From contig JACYUE010000003.1 in the NCBI GenBank assembly GCA_014841595.1, forward strand, positions 62,001 through 126,000: a DNA stretch of 64,000 bases, in the 5' to 3' direction. This stretch comes from Oxalobacteraceae sp. CFBP 8761. Its GTDB lineage: Bacteria > Pseudomonadota > Gammaproteobacteria > Burkholderiales > Burkholderiaceae_D. Every line of letters starts with the position of its first letter. Within the stretch, counting starts at the first letter, position 1. This document shows positions 1 to 10,753 of this stretch, piece by piece. Both the position numbers and the translations under genes were made by a program. The notes beneath the pieces were generated by a model that saw only the letters and a program-made list of their open reading frames with translations, made no database searches and was not told the origin of the DNA.

Positions 1-1322
1 CCGAAATCGTCTCCGAGCTGGACAAGCACGTCGTCGGCCAGGGCAAGGCCAAGAAGGCCGTCGCGATCGCGCTGCGTAACCGCTGGCGCCGCCAGCAGGT
101 CGACGAATCGCTGCGCTACGAAATCACGCCGAAGAACATCCTGATGATCGGCCCGACGGGCGTCGGGAAGACCGAGATCGCGCGCCGCCTGGCCAAGCTG
201 GCCGATGCGCCGTTCATCAAGATCGAAGCGACCAAGTTTACCGAGGTCGGCTATGTCGGGCGCGACGTCGACACCATCATCCGCGACCTGATCGATATCG
301 GCATCAAGCAGACCCGCGCCAGCGAAGCAAAGAAAGTGCGCCAGCGCGCCGAAGACGCGGCCGAAGACCGCATCATCGACATCCTGGTGCCGCCGGCACG
401 CGACTTTGGCTTCAACACCGCCAATACGCCGGACAGCAAGGAAGGTGACGCCACGCGCCAGACCTTCCGCAAGCGCCTGCGCGAAGGCGCGCTCGACGAT
501 CGCGAAATCGAGATCGAAGTCTCCGACGCGGCGCCGCAGATGGAAATCATGGCGCCGCCGGGCATGGAAGAAATGACCGAGCAGATCAAGTCGATGTTTG
601 CCGGCGCCAACGGTGCACGCAAGAAGCCGCGTAAGCTCAAGATCCAGGAAGCCATGAAGATCCTGATCGACGAAGAAGCCGGCAAGCTCCTCAACGAAGA
701 CGAACTCAAGCAAAAGGCCATCGCCAACGTCGAGCAGAATGGCATCGTGTTCCTCGACGAAATTGACAAGATCGCGACCCGCTCCGAGCACGGCGGCGCC
801 GATGTCTCGCGCGCCGGCGTGCAACGCGACCTGCTGCCGCTGGTCGAGGGCACGACCGTGAACACCAAGTACGGGATGATCAAGACCGACCACATCCTGT
901 TCATCGCGTCGGGCGCGTTCCACCTGTCCAAGCCATCGGACCTGATCCCCGAGCTGCAGGGCCGCTTCCCGATCCGCGTCGAGCTCGAATCGCTGTCGAT
1001 CGAAGACTTCAAGAGCATCCTGACGTCGACCCACGCCAGCCTGACCAAGCAATACCAGGCGCTGCTGGCCACCGAAGGCGTGCAGGTCGAGTTCCTGGAC
1101 GAAGGCAACCATCGTCTGGCCGAGATCGCGTTCTCGGTCAACGAGCGCACCGAGAACATCGGGGCGCGCCGCCTGTACACGGTGATGGAAAAGCTGCTCG
1201 AGGAAATCTCGTTTACTGCCGGGTCGGAAAAAGACCAGGTGGTGCGCATCGACGCAGCCTTTGTCAACGAACGGCTCGACGCGCTGGCGGTCAACGAAGA
1301 CCTGTCACGCTACGTGCTGTAA
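1..1322 (+). CDS. hslU: ATP-dependent protease ATPase subunit HslU (5' end outside window)
   Basis: Unfoldase ring of the HslUV (ClpYQ) protease, which recognises, unfolds and feeds proteins to the HslV peptidase in the cytoplasm. The frame is open from base 3 ([13 protein letters not shown]), so only a handful of N-terminal residues are missing. Visible are Walker A GPTGVGKT, the AAA+ I-domain insertion, Walker [10 protein letters not shown], and the C-terminal [15 protein letters not shown] helix followed by the short tail ending YVL that in this family docks into HslV. hslV is expected immediately upstream, outside the window. A long opposite-strand open frame here is a shadow. Confidence 0.97.
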   Translation, partial: EIVSELDKHVVGQGKAKKAVAIALRNRWRRQQVDESLRYEITPKNILMIGPTGVGKTEIARRLAKLADAPFIKIEATKFTEVGYVGRDVDTIIRDLIDIGIKQTRASEAKKVRQRAEDAAEDRIIDILVPPARDFGFNTANTPDSKEGDATRQTFRKRLREGALDDREIEIEVSDAAPQMEIMAPPGMEEMTEQIKSMFAGANGARKKPRKLKIQEAMKILIDEEAGKLLNEDELKQKAIANVEQNGIVFLDEIDKIATRSEHGGADVSRAGVQRDLLPLVEGTTVNTKYGMIKTDHILFIASGAFHLSKPSDLIPELQGRFPIRVELESLSIEDFKSILTSTHASLTKQYQALLATEGVQVEFLDEGNHRLAEIAFSVNERTENIGARRLYTVMEKLLEEISFTAGSEKDQVVRIDAAFVNERLDALAVNEDLSRYVL

Positions 1323-1342
1323 TTTTCTTGCGGGAGGCCGGC

Positions 1343-1546
1343 ATGGCAAACAAGGCATTGGCGACGCGGCAGAAAATGCGGTTGCGGATCGAACCGTCGC
1401 AGCAGGCGGGCAAGCCGCGCAATCCCATCGCCGCGCTGGCCAAGGCGCGCGCCGCCGGCCCGCATGCCAAGCCGCTCTCGAGCGAGCGCACTGCCGCCAA
1501 GCAGGCGCTCAGGAAGGTCAGGCTGGTGGCGGGCGACGACGACTGA
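1343..1546 (+). CDS. small basic protein of unknown function (67 aa)
   Basis: Not recognised. The ATG at 1343 is preceded by a strong GGGAGG ribosome site at 1332-1337, 20 bases after the hslU stop, and the gene ends just before an intrinsic terminator, so it is probably co-transcribed with hslU. The 67-residue product is basic and low in complexity (many Ala, Arg, Lys, Pro), with an acidic GDDD end, no signal peptide and no membrane segment. A TTG at 1328 in the same frame would lengthen it by five codons but would lie upstream of the ribosome site. Confidence 0.65.
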   Translation: MANKALATRQKMRLRIEPSQQAGKPRNPIAALAKARAAGPHAKPLSSERTAAKQALRKVRLVAGDDD

Positions 1547-1579
1547 CCGGCGCCGGTTCTGCAGTGCATACACTCTTTG

Positions 1580-1604
1580 CGGACACCTCGGTGTCCGTTT
1601 TTTT
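1580..1604 (+). terminator. intrinsic terminator after hslU and the 67-aa gene
   Basis: Seven-bp GC-rich stem (cggacac / gtgtccg, 1580-1597) with a 4-nt loop, followed directly by seven T residues at 1598-1604. Confidence 0.85.
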
Positions 1605-1693
1605 AGCCCGCGGCGTCCATTCCGGTGTACGTGCCTTGTCCGCACCGTGATTCAACGTTAAAGTCAGCCGTTGTCATTTTCTCTGGATCGCCA

Positions 1694-2425
1694 ATGAGTT
1701 CACCCGATCTGATCCTGGACGCGCTGCGCATACGCTTGCGCGCGGCCGGCATCACGTATAAAACGCTGTCCGAGCGCATTGGCGTGAGCGAGTCGAGCGT
1801 CAAGCGCATGTTCGGGCAAAAGGATATGGCGCTGTCGCGCCTGGCGGAGATTTGTCAGGCCACCGGCATTGGCCTGGAAGACCTGCTGCGCGGGGCGATC
1901 GAGGCGCGGCCCCAGCTCGATGCGCTGAGCCTGACGCAGGAACGCTCCATTGTTGCCAACCCGCGCCTGCTGTTGATGGCGATCTGCTGCCTGGGCCACT
2001 GGAGCATCGAACAGATCATCGAGACCTACGACCTGACCGAGGCCGAGTGCATCACGCTGCTCGCCGAGCTCGACCGGCTGGGCCTGATTGAACTGAAACC
2101 GCTGAACCGCTATCTGCTGCGGGTGTCGAATGCATTCCGCTGGCTGCCGGATGGTCCGGTGCAGCATTTTTTCCGCGAGAACGTGGTGAACGATTACTTC
2201 TCGGGCCGCTTCGATGGGGCTGGCGAAGCACTGCTATGCCTGCCGGCGCGGCTGTCGCCGGCCAGTGCGCTCGAACTGTCGCTGAAGATTGATCAACTGG
2301 CGGCCGAACTGGCGCGGCTGCACCGCAACGACCGGCGTCTGCCAGCCGACGAGCGCAAGGGGCATACGCTGCTACTGGGCTTCCGGTCATGGGAACTGGC
2401 GGCGTTTACGGCATTGCGGCGCTAA
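1694..2425 (+). CDS. XRE-family helix-turn-helix transcriptional regulator
   Basis: DNA-binding protein of 243 aa. The N-terminal 60 residues form a Cro/CI-type HTH (KTLSERIGVSESSVKRMF, then LAEICQATGIGLEDLL). The remaining ~180 residues have a weakly winged-helix-like stretch (IEQIIETYDLTEAECITLLAELDRLGLIEL) and no recognised ligand domain. The ATG at 1694 (MSSPDL) is chosen because the HTH follows directly; an upstream extension to 1625 has no sensible residues. It stands alone between the hslU unit and the convergent T2SS operon. Its targets are unknown. Confidence 0.85.
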   Translation: MSSPDLILDALRIRLRAAGITYKTLSERIGVSESSVKRMFGQKDMALSRLAEICQATGIGLEDLLRGAIEARPQLDALSLTQERSIVANPRLLLMAICCLGHWSIEQIIETYDLTEAECITLLAELDRLGLIELKPLNRYLLRVSNAFRWLPDGPVQHFFRENVVNDYFSGRFDGAGEALLCLPARLSPASALELSLKIDQLAAELARLHRNDRRLPADERKGHTLLLGFRSWELAAFTALRR

Positions 2426-2507
2426 GCGGCTACTACTGAAGCTGCTGCGGCTGCTGCGGCTGCTGATGCGCGGCCATGCCGCCGGCATCAGGCCGACACC
2501 AGCCCGA

Positions 2508-3140
2508 TCACATCACCGGCCGCTCTCCGTTCATTGGCTGCGCGTTCTGTGGCATCTGCGGCTGGCCCGGGTTGTCCTGCTCCGGTGGTGGATCGCGGGG
2601 CTGACCCTGCATGCCTTGTTGATTGGCGTCCGGTGGTGCGCTCTGCACCATCGGCGGCGCGCTGACCACACCCGGCGCCATTTGCGGCTCCATCACCGGC
2701 TGCGGCGGCATCGCGCGCGGTACTGGCTGGCTGATCGCACTCGACTGGCCGGCATCGGGCGCCAGTTCGACGCGCTTCATGACACCGTTATCGGACAACA
2801 TCACATAACGCCGATGCACTTCTGCCACCACGACGCCGGGCGCGATCTCGCGGCCGATGCGCACTGCTTTCGGCAGCGACCCGTCGGCCACCAGGATCAC
2901 GGCGCTGTTGGCGCCGGCCGAGACCACGCCAGTCAACTGGAAACTGGAAATTGCCACTGTCGGCTGCCCGCCAAACAGCGTGGCCGCGGCTTCCGGACTC
3001 GGCTCTGGCTGGGTCGCCAGCGGCGCTGCAGCCAGCGGGCGCTGCTCGGGCTTGTACAGCTGCAGCACCCAATAGGTGCTGGAAGCGGCCAGCACGATCA
3101 GGGCCAGCAGGCTCAAAAGAAGGGGCAAACGCTTGTTCAT
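2508..3140 (-). CDS. gspC: type II secretion system protein GspC
   Basis: Inner-membrane component that links the inner-membrane platform to the secretin GspD through its periplasmic homology region. The product is 210 aa: a short cytoplasmic start (MNKR), one TM helix at about residues 5-26, a Pro/Ala linker, an HR-like domain at about 60-135 (FQLTGVVSAGANSAVILVADG, VVVAEVHRRYVMLSDNGVMKRVEL), then a Pro/Gln/Met-rich tail. There is no PDZ or coiled-coil end, as in the shorter GspC proteins. It is the last gene of the operon, 44 bases after gspF, whereas gspC usually comes first. The opposite-strand 1039-aa frame is a shadow. Confidence 0.85.
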   Translation of the reverse strand: MNKRLPLLLSLLALIVLAASSTYWVLQLYKPEQRPLAAAPLATQPEPSPEAAATLFGGQPTVAISSFQLTGVVSAGANSAVILVADGSLPKAVRIGREIAPGVVVAEVHRRYVMLSDNGVMKRVELAPDAGQSSAISQPVPRAMPPQPVMEPQMAPGVVSAPPMVQSAPPDANQQGMQGQPRDPPPEQDNPGQPQMPQNAQPMNGERPVM

Positions 3141-3184
3141 GGTGTCTTTCGCATCTCGGTCATTGGCATCGCTACGCGATTGTC

Positions 3185-4405
3185 TTATTGCACCAGCTGA
3201 TTGATTTCGATGATCGGCATCAGGACGGCCAGCACGATCAGCAGCACGACCAGGCCCATCGCCAGGATCAGCACAGGCTCGAGCAGGCCGGCGATGGTCA
3301 GCGTGCGGCGCTCGAGATCGGCCTGCTGCGAATTGGCGGCGCGCTCGAGCATGGCCGGCAATTCGCCGGTGATTTCGCCGGCGCGGATCATGTGCACGAG
3401 CATCGGTGGAAACAGCTTTTGCGCCGACAGCGCGCGCGCCAGGCTCACGCCTTCGCGCACGCTGGCCGTGGCCTGCTCGACCAGTTCGGCCATCGCCACG
3501 TTCGACAGCGTCTCGCGGCTGGTGTCGAGCGCGCGCAGGATCGGCACGCCCGAGCCGGTGGTGATCGCCAGCGTGCTGGCAAAGCGCGCGGTGTTCAGGC
3601 TGCGCTCGAACTTGCCGTAGATGGGCGCGGTCAGCAGCCACGTGTGCCAGCGGCGCTTGAGCACCGGATTGCGCAGCGCGCGCCGCCACAGCCAGAACGC
3701 GCCGGCAATCAGGATGCCGACATAGATGCCATACGCGCGCACGAAGTCGGACACGGCCAGCATGACGACCGTGAGAAATGGCAGCTTTTGCTTGGTGTTG
3801 GCAAACACCGAGACGATCTGCGGCACCACGTAGGTGAGCAGGAAAATCACGATCGCGAACGCGACCACGGTGACGATCGCCGGATACGTGAAGGCCAGGC
3901 GCACCTTCTGCACGAGGGCGTTGCGGCGCTCGATGTAGTCGGCCAGGCGCGAGAGCACGCGCGACAGTTGACCGATCTGCTCGCCCGAACCGACCAGCGC
4001 CCGGTAAATCTCGGCGAAGTCGCGCGGGTGGTGCGTCAGGGCGGTGGAGAAGGCCGAGCCGCCGATGACTTCGGCGCGAATCGACGCGACCAGGTCGCGC
4101 ACGTACGGGCGCTCGGCCTGTTCGAGCAAGGCGGTAAAGGCTTGCTCGAGCGGCAGGCCAGCTTCCAGCAGGCTGGCCAGCTGGCGCGTGAACAGCGCCA
4201 GTTCGTTTTGCGACAGGCGCTCGCCGATGCCGCGCGAGCGCGCCACGCCGGCGGCGTCGAGCTGGGCCGCGATGGCTTCAACGCTCAGCGGCGTCAGGCC
4301 CTGCGCGCGCAGGTCGGCGCGCGCGGCGCGCGGACTGTCGGCGTTGACCACGCCCTTGCGGGTGGCGCCCCCGTTGTCGACGGCCTCGTAACGAAATGCC
4401 GGCAT
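3185..4405 (-). CDS. gspF: type II secretion system inner-membrane platform protein GspF
   Basis: Polytopic platform protein that contacts the GspE ATPase and supports pseudopilus assembly. The 406 residues hold two tandem GspF cytoplasmic domains (about 70-195 and 270-400) and three TM stretches (about 170-195, 220-240 and the C-terminal [20 protein letters not shown]). Typical motifs include [19 protein letters not shown] and its repeat [19 protein letters not shown]. The start lies 3 bases after the gspE stop, which implies translational coupling. Length and topology match the family. Confidence 0.97.
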   Translation of the reverse strand: MPAFRYEAVDNGGATRKGVVNADSPRAARADLRAQGLTPLSVEAIAAQLDAAGVARSRGIGERLSQNELALFTRQLASLLEAGLPLEQAFTALLEQAERPYVRDLVASIRAEVIGGSAFSTALTHHPRDFAEIYRALVGSGEQIGQLSRVLSRLADYIERRNALVQKVRLAFTYPAIVTVVAFAIVIFLLTYVVPQIVSVFANTKQKLPFLTVVMLAVSDFVRAYGIYVGILIAGAFWLWRRALRNPVLKRRWHTWLLTAPIYGKFERSLNTARFASTLAITTGSGVPILRALDTSRETLSNVAMAELVEQATASVREGVSLARALSAQKLFPPMLVHMIRAGEITGELPAMLERAANSQQADLERRTLTIAGLLEPVLILAMGLVVLLIVLAVLMPIIEINQLVQ

Positions 4406-4408
4406 CGG

Positions 4409-5830
4409 TTAGTCCTTGGTCACGCGCACGATTTCGGCCCGTGTGGTGGTGCCGTCGAGCAGCCAGCGTTCGCCGTCCTCGCGCATGGTCTTCATGCCCA
4501 CGCCCAGCGCCGCAACGCGGATGTCGGCTTCGGATGCCCGGTTGTGGATCTGGGCGCGGATCTGGTCGGTGGTCTCGAGCAGCTCGTAGACGCCGACGCG
4601 GCCGTGGTAACCGGTATGGCCGCAGCGTTCGCAGCCGACCGCGTGCCAGGTCGTGCCGTCGAAGGTCTTGCACTGCGAGCAGAGCTTACGCACGAGGCGC
4701 TGGGCCATCACGCCCAGCAGCGACGAGGACAGCAGGAACGGTTCGATGCCCATGTCGAGCAGGCGCGTTACGGCCGAGGCCGCATCGTTGGTGTGCAGCG
4801 TGGCCAATACCAGGTGACCCGTCAGCGACGCCTGCACGGCGATCTGCGCCGTTTCCAGGTCGCGGATCTCGCCGATCATGATGATGTCAGGATCCTGGCG
4901 CAGGATGGCACGCAGCGCTTTTGCGAACGTCATGTCGATACGGGCATTGACCTGGGTCTGGCCGACGCCGTTCAGGTCGTACTCGATCGGGTCTTCGACC
5001 GTCATGATGTTGGCCGTCGCCGCGTTCAGGCGCGACAGCGCCGCATACAGCGTCGTGGTCTTGCCCGAGCCGGTCGGGCCCGTGACCAGCACGATGCCGT
5101 GCGGCTGGTTGATCAGGCGGTCGAACTGCGGCAGCAGGTCGCTGGCCATGCCCAGGTGCGACAGGTCGAGGCGCCCTGCCTCTTTGTCGAGCAGACGCAG
5201 CACGGCGCGCTCGCCGTGGCCGGTCGGCAGCGTCGAGACGCGCACGTCGACTGGTTTACCACCCACGCGCAGCGTGATGCGGCCATCCTGCGGCAGGCGT
5301 TTTTCGGCGATGTCGAGCTGCGACATGATCTTGATACGCGAGATCAGCGACGCGTGGATGGCCTTTTTGGGGCGCACGATATCGCGCAGCGCGCCGTCGA
5401 TGCGAAAGCGCACGACCGACGTCTGCTCGAACGGCTCGATGTGGATATCGGACGCGCCTTCGCGCAGCGATTGCGTGAGCAGCGCATTGATCATGCGGAT
5501 CACCGGCGCGTCGTCGGACGATTCGAGCAGGTCTTCGATCGCCGGGACGTCCTGCAGCAGCTTGGTGAGGTCGAGATCGGCGTCGAACTCGTCGACGACC
5601 TGCGACGCGTCGTTGCCGCCGCCGGCATACGCGCCGGCGATGACTGTGTCGAGCTCGTCCTTGTCCATCCGGCGCAGCTGGATGCGGCCGAAGCGGCGCG
5701 ACACCTCGGCGATGGCGGCCGGCGCGGTCGCGCTGGAGACCAGCACTTCGACGCTCTGGCCCGGTTCGCCAGTGCCGCGCGCCAGGACGACGTGGTCACG
5801 GGCGAACGCGTAGGGCAAGAGATTGGTCAT
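4409..5830 (-). CDS. gspE: type II secretion system ATPase GspE
   Basis: Hexameric cytoplasmic ATPase that drives pseudopilus extension. The 473 residues carry an N-terminal GspL-binding region, Walker [13 protein letters not shown], an Asp box and Walker B region ([18 protein letters not shown]), a His box (TLHTNDA) and a four-cysteine zinc module near the C-terminus (CSQC ... CERC). The gene lies between gspD (4-base gap) and gspF (3-base gap). Confidence 0.97.
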   Translation of the reverse strand: MTNLLPYAFARDHVVLARGTGEPGQSVEVLVSSATAPAAIAEVSRRFGRIQLRRMDKDELDTVIAGAYAGGGNDASQVVDEFDADLDLTKLLQDVPAIEDLLESSDDAPVIRMINALLTQSLREGASDIHIEPFEQTSVVRFRIDGALRDIVRPKKAIHASLISRIKIMSQLDIAEKRLPQDGRITLRVGGKPVDVRVSTLPTGHGERAVLRLLDKEAGRLDLSHLGMASDLLPQFDRLINQPHGIVLVTGPTGSGKTTTLYAALSRLNAATANIMTVEDPIEYDLNGVGQTQVNARIDMTFAKALRAILRQDPDIIMIGEIRDLETAQIAVQASLTGHLVLATLHTNDAASAVTRLLDMGIEPFLLSSSLLGVMAQRLVRKLCSQCKTFDGTTWHAVGCERCGHTGYHGRVGVYELLETTDQIRAQIHNRASEADIRVAALGVGMKTMREDGERWLLDGTTTRAEIVRVTKD

Positions 5831-5834
5831 CTGA

Positions 5835-8234
5835 TTACTCCCGGTTCGGTGGCGTCACCGGGCGAAACTGCGAGGCGGGCACGGCGGCGCCGGATGCTGC
5901 GCCCGGTGCAGTTTCTGCAGCATTGCTCGCCGGGTTCGCAGAGCTTGAACGCGAGGCGCCCGGACGATTGGCGGCGCCATCGTTCGACGCGCCCGGCGCG
6001 GCGTTGGCCGGTGGCGGCGCCTGGACCGGCACGGTGGCCATGCTGCCACCTGCCGGCGGCTGACCACTGACCAGCGGCGGCAGCAGCGGCGCGCCCAGGT
6101 CGCGCAGCAGCGGCGAAGCCTCTGGGCGGCCGGCAGCGCCAGCGGCGCGCATGAATTCGTAGCGGTCCATCGCGATCGAGTTCGACGCATCCTTGCTGCG
6201 CACCACGACCGGACGCAGGAACACCATCAGGTTGGTCTTGTTGCGCGTGCGGGTACGGTACTTGAACAGGTTGCCCAGCACCGGGATGTCGCCCAGGCCG
6301 CGCACTTTTTCTTCGCCGTCGCCCTCGGTGTCTTCGATCAGGCCGCCCAGCACGATGATCTGGCCATCGTCGGCCAGCACATTGCTTTCGATGGCGCGCA
6401 CATTGGTCGTCAGGCCCGAGGCCAGGTTGCGGGTGGACGCATCGACGCTCGAATTCTCGTGGTAGATGGCCATCTTGATGGTGCCGCCTTCCGAGATCTG
6501 CGGGCGCACCTTCAGCAGCAGGCCCACGTCTTGCCGTTCGACCGTCTGGAACGGGTTGCCGCTGTTGTTGCCCGACGTGGTGTACGAACCGGTGATGATC
6601 GGGACGTTCTGGCCGACCTTGATGGTGGCCAGTTCGTTGTCGAGCGTGATCAGGTTTGGCGTCGACAGGATGTTGGCGTTGCCATCGTTTTCCAGTGCGC
6701 GGGCCACGGCGCCCAGGCCGAGCTCGCCGCCGATCTGGCGGAACAGGCCGAAGGTCAGGCCCGACGGCACGCTTGGCGTGGTCGTCGCGCTGGTGCCCTG
6801 GCTGGCGGCCAGCGCCAGGTTGACGATGCTGCTGCTCGAGCCGCCGCCGGTGTAGTTCTGCAAGCCGCCGAAGCGGTATTTGCTGTCGGAGTCGCCCGTC
6901 GCGCCAACCCACTGCACGCCGAATTCGGATGCCTTGTTGGACGTGACTTCGACCACCAGTGCCTCGATGTACACCTGGGCCCGGCGCACGTCGAGCTGGT
7001 CGATGACCGAGCGCAGATTGCGGTAGACGGCGTCGGGCGCGGTGATGATCAGGCTGTTGGTCGAGGCATCGGCCTGGATGAAGCCGGAACCCTGGCCGCC
7101 GCCGGCGCCGCCGGCATTGGCGGTGAGCTGGCTTTGCTGGCCGAACGTGTTGCCGGTGCCGCCCATGCCGGTGCTGCTCTGCTGGCCTTGCTGGCCGCCC
7201 AGCCCGCCGGCGCCGCTGCCGCCCTGCCCGCTGCCGGTGCCCGACGTGATCGAGCTGCCCGACGTGCCCTGCTGCTGCACCGGCACGGCCGACGCGTCTT
7301 GCGAGACAACAGCGCGCAGCGTCTGCGCGACGCGGCTGGCGTCGGCGTTTTTCAGGTAGACGACGTGGATATTGCCGCGGCTGGAGCTTTCCTGATCCAG
7401 GCGCGCGATCAGGCTCTTGGCCAGGTTGGCGCGGGCCTGCGACGGCGCGCGCACGATGACCGCATTGGTGCGCGGATCGGCCAGCACCGTGACGCGGCCC
7501 GAGTCGCCGCCCGCAGCCGGTTCCATCAGGCGCGTGACGAGTTGCGCGATATCGCTGGCGATGGCGTTGCGGATCGGGATCACGTCGAGCTCGGCCGCCA
7601 CCGGCGCGTCGAGCGCGGCGATGATGCGCGCCAGGCGGCGCAGATTGTCGGCGTAATCGGTCACGACCAGGGTGTTGTTGCCCGGGTTGGCCATGATCGA
7701 GTTGTTCGGCGAAATCAGCGGCCGCAGCACGGCGGTGAGGTTGGCAGCCGATTCGTACGACAGGTAGAACACCTGCGTGGCGATCTGGTCGCCGGTGGCC
7801 TTGCTCGAGCGCACGCCGCCCACTTGCGTGGGTGACGATTGCAGCTTGGCTTCGGCCTCGGGCACCACCTTGGCATAACCGTCGCCGCTGGTGACCACTG
7901 CGAAGCCCTGCAGGCGCAGCGTCGACGTGAGCAGGCCAAAGGCTTCGCTCTTGCTGAGCGACTTTTCGGACACCAGCGTCAGCGTGCCTTTCACGCGCGG
8001 GTCGATGATGAAGGTCATGCCGGTGTAGTGGCCGATCGCCTTGATCACCGATTCGATGTCGGCATTCACGAAGCTGAGCGCTGCGGCATTCGCAGTCTCT
8101 TGCGCGGAGGCGGACAATGGCAGCGCCAGGGTCGTGACGGCGGAGGCGGCGCAGCACAGCATGGCGCCGGCGGCAAGACGGCGCAGGGCCGGAAGTTCAA
8201 GGTGCGCGAAGGTGGTGTGGTCTGTTTTCTTCAT
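5835..8234 (-). CDS. gspD: type II secretion system secretin GspD
   Basis: Outer-membrane secretin channel of the T2SS. The 799 residues start with a signal peptide (cleavage near LSASAQ, residue 45), then an N0 domain (about 50-125), N1-N3 repeats (about 150-490), the secretin beta-barrel domain (about 490-690, with VPIITGSY and [12 protein letters not shown]) and a Pro/Ala/Ser-rich tail. A long Gly/Ser/Gln linker at about residues 320-385 (bases 7080-7277) interrupts the N3 region and is larger than usual. There is no lipobox. The ATG overlaps the gspN stop by one base. Confidence 0.97.
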   Translation of the reverse strand: MKKTDHTTFAHLELPALRRLAAGAMLCCAASAVTTLALPLSASAQETANAAALSFVNADIESVIKAIGHYTGMTFIIDPRVKGTLTLVSEKSLSKSEAFGLLTSTLRLQGFAVVTSGDGYAKVVPEAEAKLQSSPTQVGGVRSSKATGDQIATQVFYLSYESAANLTAVLRPLISPNNSIMANPGNNTLVVTDYADNLRRLARIIAALDAPVAAELDVIPIRNAIASDIAQLVTRLMEPAAGGDSGRVTVLADPRTNAVIVRAPSQARANLAKSLIARLDQESSSRGNIHVVYLKNADASRVAQTLRAVVSQDASAVPVQQQGTSGSSITSGTGSGQGGSGAGGLGGQQGQQSSTGMGGTGNTFGQQSQLTANAGGAGGGQGSGFIQADASTNSLIITAPDAVYRNLRSVIDQLDVRRAQVYIEALVVEVTSNKASEFGVQWVGATGDSDSKYRFGGLQNYTGGGSSSSIVNLALAASQGTSATTTPSVPSGLTFGLFRQIGGELGLGAVARALENDGNANILSTPNLITLDNELATIKVGQNVPIITGSYTTSGNNSGNPFQTVERQDVGLLLKVRPQISEGGTIKMAIYHENSSVDASTRNLASGLTTNVRAIESNVLADDGQIIVLGGLIEDTEGDGEEKVRGLGDIPVLGNLFKYRTRTRNKTNLMVFLRPVVVRSKDASNSIAMDRYEFMRAAGAAGRPEASPLLRDLGAPLLPPLVSGQPPAGGSMATVPVQAPPPANAAPGASNDGAANRPGASRSSSANPASNAAETAPGAASGAAVPASQFRPVTPPNRE

Positions 8235-9007
8235 TATCTGAACTCGAGTGCGATTACGTTTTTGCCGTTCACCATCCGGCGCTGTCCCAGCAGATTCAAC
8301 ATGGTTCCCAGAGTGTCTTCATAGCCATCGGCGGCCGCTGCCTGGCCTGAAAAGCGCAGGCGGCCGTTCTGCAATGTGCCCGCGCCCGACAGCAGCAGGG
8401 CGCCGCGCACGGTACGCAGCGTCAGATCGGCCTGCGGTCCGCGCCAGTCCATGATCATTTCGTAGCTGCCCAGCGGCTTGATGGGCGACATGCGCGAACC
8501 CATGTCGCTCATCGACAGCGTGGTACGACCCTGCAGCGTCACGATGTTTTGCTGGCGCAGCAGGTCAAGCGTATTCCAGGAAAGCCGGATGCGCCCACTC
8601 GGCGCGAGCGTATTGAGCGGCGCGCCCAGGCCAGACAACCCCTCGGCTGGCAGCAGGAGTTCGCCGGCATTGACCTGCCACTGCGACCAGCTGCCCTGCA
8701 CGCGTACCGGGCTGGTCAGCGCCTGCGGATTCTCGAGCGTCATGTTCACATTGCCCAGCACCACCAGTGGCGACAGGGTCCAGGCAAAACGGCCTGGCAG
8801 CAATGGCGTCACCGCACCGCCCTGGCCCGGCGCCCCGCCAATAAAGGCCGAGCCGCGCCAAAGCGTACCCTGCGCATCCCCCAGCGTCAATCGACCGCCG
8901 GTCTGGCGTTCGACCATGGGGCCCAGCCAGGCCGCCGGCAGGAATGCCAGCACCGTTGCCACCACGGCCAGCGCCACCAGCAGGCCCCACGTCAGCGCCC
9001 GCCTCAT
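8234..9007 (-). CDS. gspN: type II secretion system protein GspN
   Basis: Accessory inner-membrane protein of the T2SS with a periplasmic domain, present in only some systems and of uncertain role. The 257 residues have an N-terminal TM/signal anchor (residues 5-25), the characteristic PAAWLGPMVERQTGGRLTLGDAQGTLWRGSA motif region, and a mostly beta-rich remainder ending in the LGTMLNLLGQRR segment. It overlaps gspM by 4 bases and gspD by 1. Confidence 0.9.
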   Translation of the reverse strand: MRRALTWGLLVALAVVATVLAFLPAAWLGPMVERQTGGRLTLGDAQGTLWRGSAFIGGAPGQGGAVTPLLPGRFAWTLSPLVVLGNVNMTLENPQALTSPVRVQGSWSQWQVNAGELLLPAEGLSGLGAPLNTLAPSGRIRLSWNTLDLLRQQNIVTLQGRTTLSMSDMGSRMSPIKPLGSYEMIMDWRGPQADLTLRTVRGALLLSGAGTLQNGRLRFSGQAAAADGYEDTLGTMLNLLGQRRMVNGKNVIALEFR

Positions 9008-9522
9008 GCAGCCGGCTCGGTGCTTTGACGCAGCGTGAGCGTGGCATCGACCTGGCCAAGGGCATCCTTGGCGGTAAATTGCGCGTCCTGCACCAGCAGG
9101 CGGCTGTCGCGGCGTTGCGCGTCGAGCCAGGCCATCAGGTTGGCGAACGAAACGCCATTGAGTTGTACCTTGGTGTATTCGCCACTGACCGACAGCGACG
9201 CGGGATTCAGGCCGCTGGCCGTCATGCTGGCGGCCAGCTCCTCGCGCGTGACGGGTGCGACGGCCGGCGCCGGCTGGGCCGCGACGGCGCGTGCTTCGGC
9301 CGCCAGCGCATCGAGCTGCGCGGCTTGCTGACGCAGCTCGGGCAGCGCGCGGCGCAATTGTTCGCGGCCGGTCAGCGCCGGCTCGAGCAGCACCAGGTAC
9401 AGCAGCGTCAGCGCCACCACGCCGCCGCCGACGAGCAGGAACTTGCGTTCTTGCGCGGTGCGCGCGCTCCAGTAGCCGCCCACGCGTTCGCGCAGGCCGC
9501 TCAGTTTGCCGATGGCGCTCAT
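9004..9522 (-). CDS. gspM: type II secretion system protein GspM
   Basis: Bitopic inner-membrane protein that partners GspL. The 172 residues show a short cytoplasmic start, one TM helix (FLLVGGGVVALTLLYLVLL, about 28-46), a coiled-coil-prone stretch (LRRALPELRQQAAQLDALAAEA) and a ferredoxin-like periplasmic domain. The 4-base overlaps with gspL and gspN show tight coupling. Identity rests on length, topology and position as much as on sequence. Confidence 0.9.
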   Translation of the reverse strand: MSAIGKLSGLRERVGGYWSARTAQERKFLLVGGGVVALTLLYLVLLEPALTGREQLRRALPELRQQAAQLDALAAEARAVAAQPAPAVAPVTREELAASMTASGLNPASLSVSGEYTKVQLNGVSFANLMAWLDAQRRDSRLLVQDAQFTAKDALGQVDATLTLRQSTEPAA

Positions 9523-10736
9523 GGCTTGGCTCCTGTGCTGCGGATCAGCCAGGTGGTCGCGTCGGGCGACTCCAGGCTGAGGTTACGTGACGACAGGGAC
9601 GCGCGGAGCTGGTCGGCCATGCCGGGGTTGGTGGACTCTGGTTTGACGCGCACGGTGAGGGTCCGTTCGCGGTAGTCGATTGATGCAATCGCAGGCGGCA
9701 CGCCCAGCGTGCGTGTCGCTTCGCCGAAGGCGGCGGCCATCCAGTTGAACTCGTTGCCGGCCACCTGGCCGCTGCCGGCCTTGGCACGGTCGATGTTCTG
9801 GCGCATCTGCGCGACCGGATCGATGGCCGGCTGGTTCGGATACACCGAGCGGAACGTTTGACTCATCTGCAGGCGCACGGCATCGGCTTCGCGCTTCAGG
9901 CCCAGCCATTCGATATTCAGGCCGATCAGGTTGATTGCCACGGCCGCCAGCGCCAGGCGGATCGGCCAGCGCCAGCGGCGCCAGTCGCGCTGCGCGACGC
10001 CGGCCGTGCCCAGGCCTGGCACCAGGTCGAGCACGGGGCCGGTGCTGCCCCTGGCGCCGGCGATCCAGTGCGCCCAGTCATCGCTTTCCAGCGTGATGCC
10101 GGGACCGGCTTCAGCCACCAGCGCATTGTATTCACCCAGCTGTTCACGGTCGACGTACAGCACCAGCGGTGCATCGCCCGACAGCGCGCGCGCCGTTTGC
10201 AAGGCCATCACCGGGCTGCCGTCGAGCGCCAGGCCCAGTCCGTCATATTGGCTTTGGCGCAGGATCAGTTCGCCGTTGCCGACGGCGGCGCTGACGCTGC
10301 CCGGATGCAGCGGCAGGCACAATTGCTCGGGGATGGCCGCGATCTGGCGCGCACCGAGTGCGAGCAGTGCCCGCACGAGTGGCTCGAGCCAGGCCTGCTG
10401 CACCACGGCCACCGGCCGGCGGCCATCGGGCTGCACGGGACCGGCCACCAGCACGCAATCGAGCGGGTCGCCCAGGATGTGTTCTTCGACGAGCGCCGGC
10501 AGCGCCGCGCGCAGGCGGGCGCCGGCCAGCGGCGGGGCCTGTACGGACAGCAGCGTGACGTCGCTGGCGGCCAGCACCAGCACCACGCGCCGGCTGGCGG
10601 CAACGACGTCGCCCAGATTGCGCAGCACGCCCTCGCCCTGCTGGCCGATGGCGCCGTTGTCGCCGACCAGCGCAAAGCGGCACAGGGCGCCTTCGCCCTG
10701 GCTGCGTGCCGGATGCCGGATATAAAGAGTACTCAA
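9519..10736 (-). CDS. gspL: type II secretion system protein GspL
   Basis: Inner-membrane protein that anchors GspE through an actin-like cytoplasmic domain. The 405 residues comprise the cytoplasmic part (1-255), one TM helix (about 258-280, IRLALAAVAINLIGLNIEWL) and a periplasmic ferredoxin-like domain with the typical ATRTLGVPPAIASIDYRERTLTVRVK. It overlaps gspM by 4 bases and follows gspK by 17 bases. Confidence 0.93.
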   Translation of the reverse strand: MSTLYIRHPARSQGEGALCRFALVGDNGAIGQQGEGVLRNLGDVVAASRRVVLVLAASDVTLLSVQAPPLAGARLRAALPALVEEHILGDPLDCVLVAGPVQPDGRRPVAVVQQAWLEPLVRALLALGARQIAAIPEQLCLPLHPGSVSAAVGNGELILRQSQYDGLGLALDGSPVMALQTARALSGDAPLVLYVDREQLGEYNALVAEAGPGITLESDDWAHWIAGARGSTGPVLDLVPGLGTAGVAQRDWRRWRWPIRLALAAVAINLIGLNIEWLGLKREADAVRLQMSQTFRSVYPNQPAIDPVAQMRQNIDRAKAGSGQVAGNEFNWMAAAFGEATRTLGVPPAIASIDYRERTLTVRVKPESTNPGMADQLRASLSSRNLSLESPDATTWLIRSTGAKP

Positions 10737-10753
10737 ACTGTCTCGCTTTCTTC

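Noticed and set aside
2951..6070. 1039-aa plus-strand open frame
   Set aside because: Antisense to gspC, gspF, gspE and gspD; His/Arg/Gln-rich composition typical of a GC-rich shadow frame.
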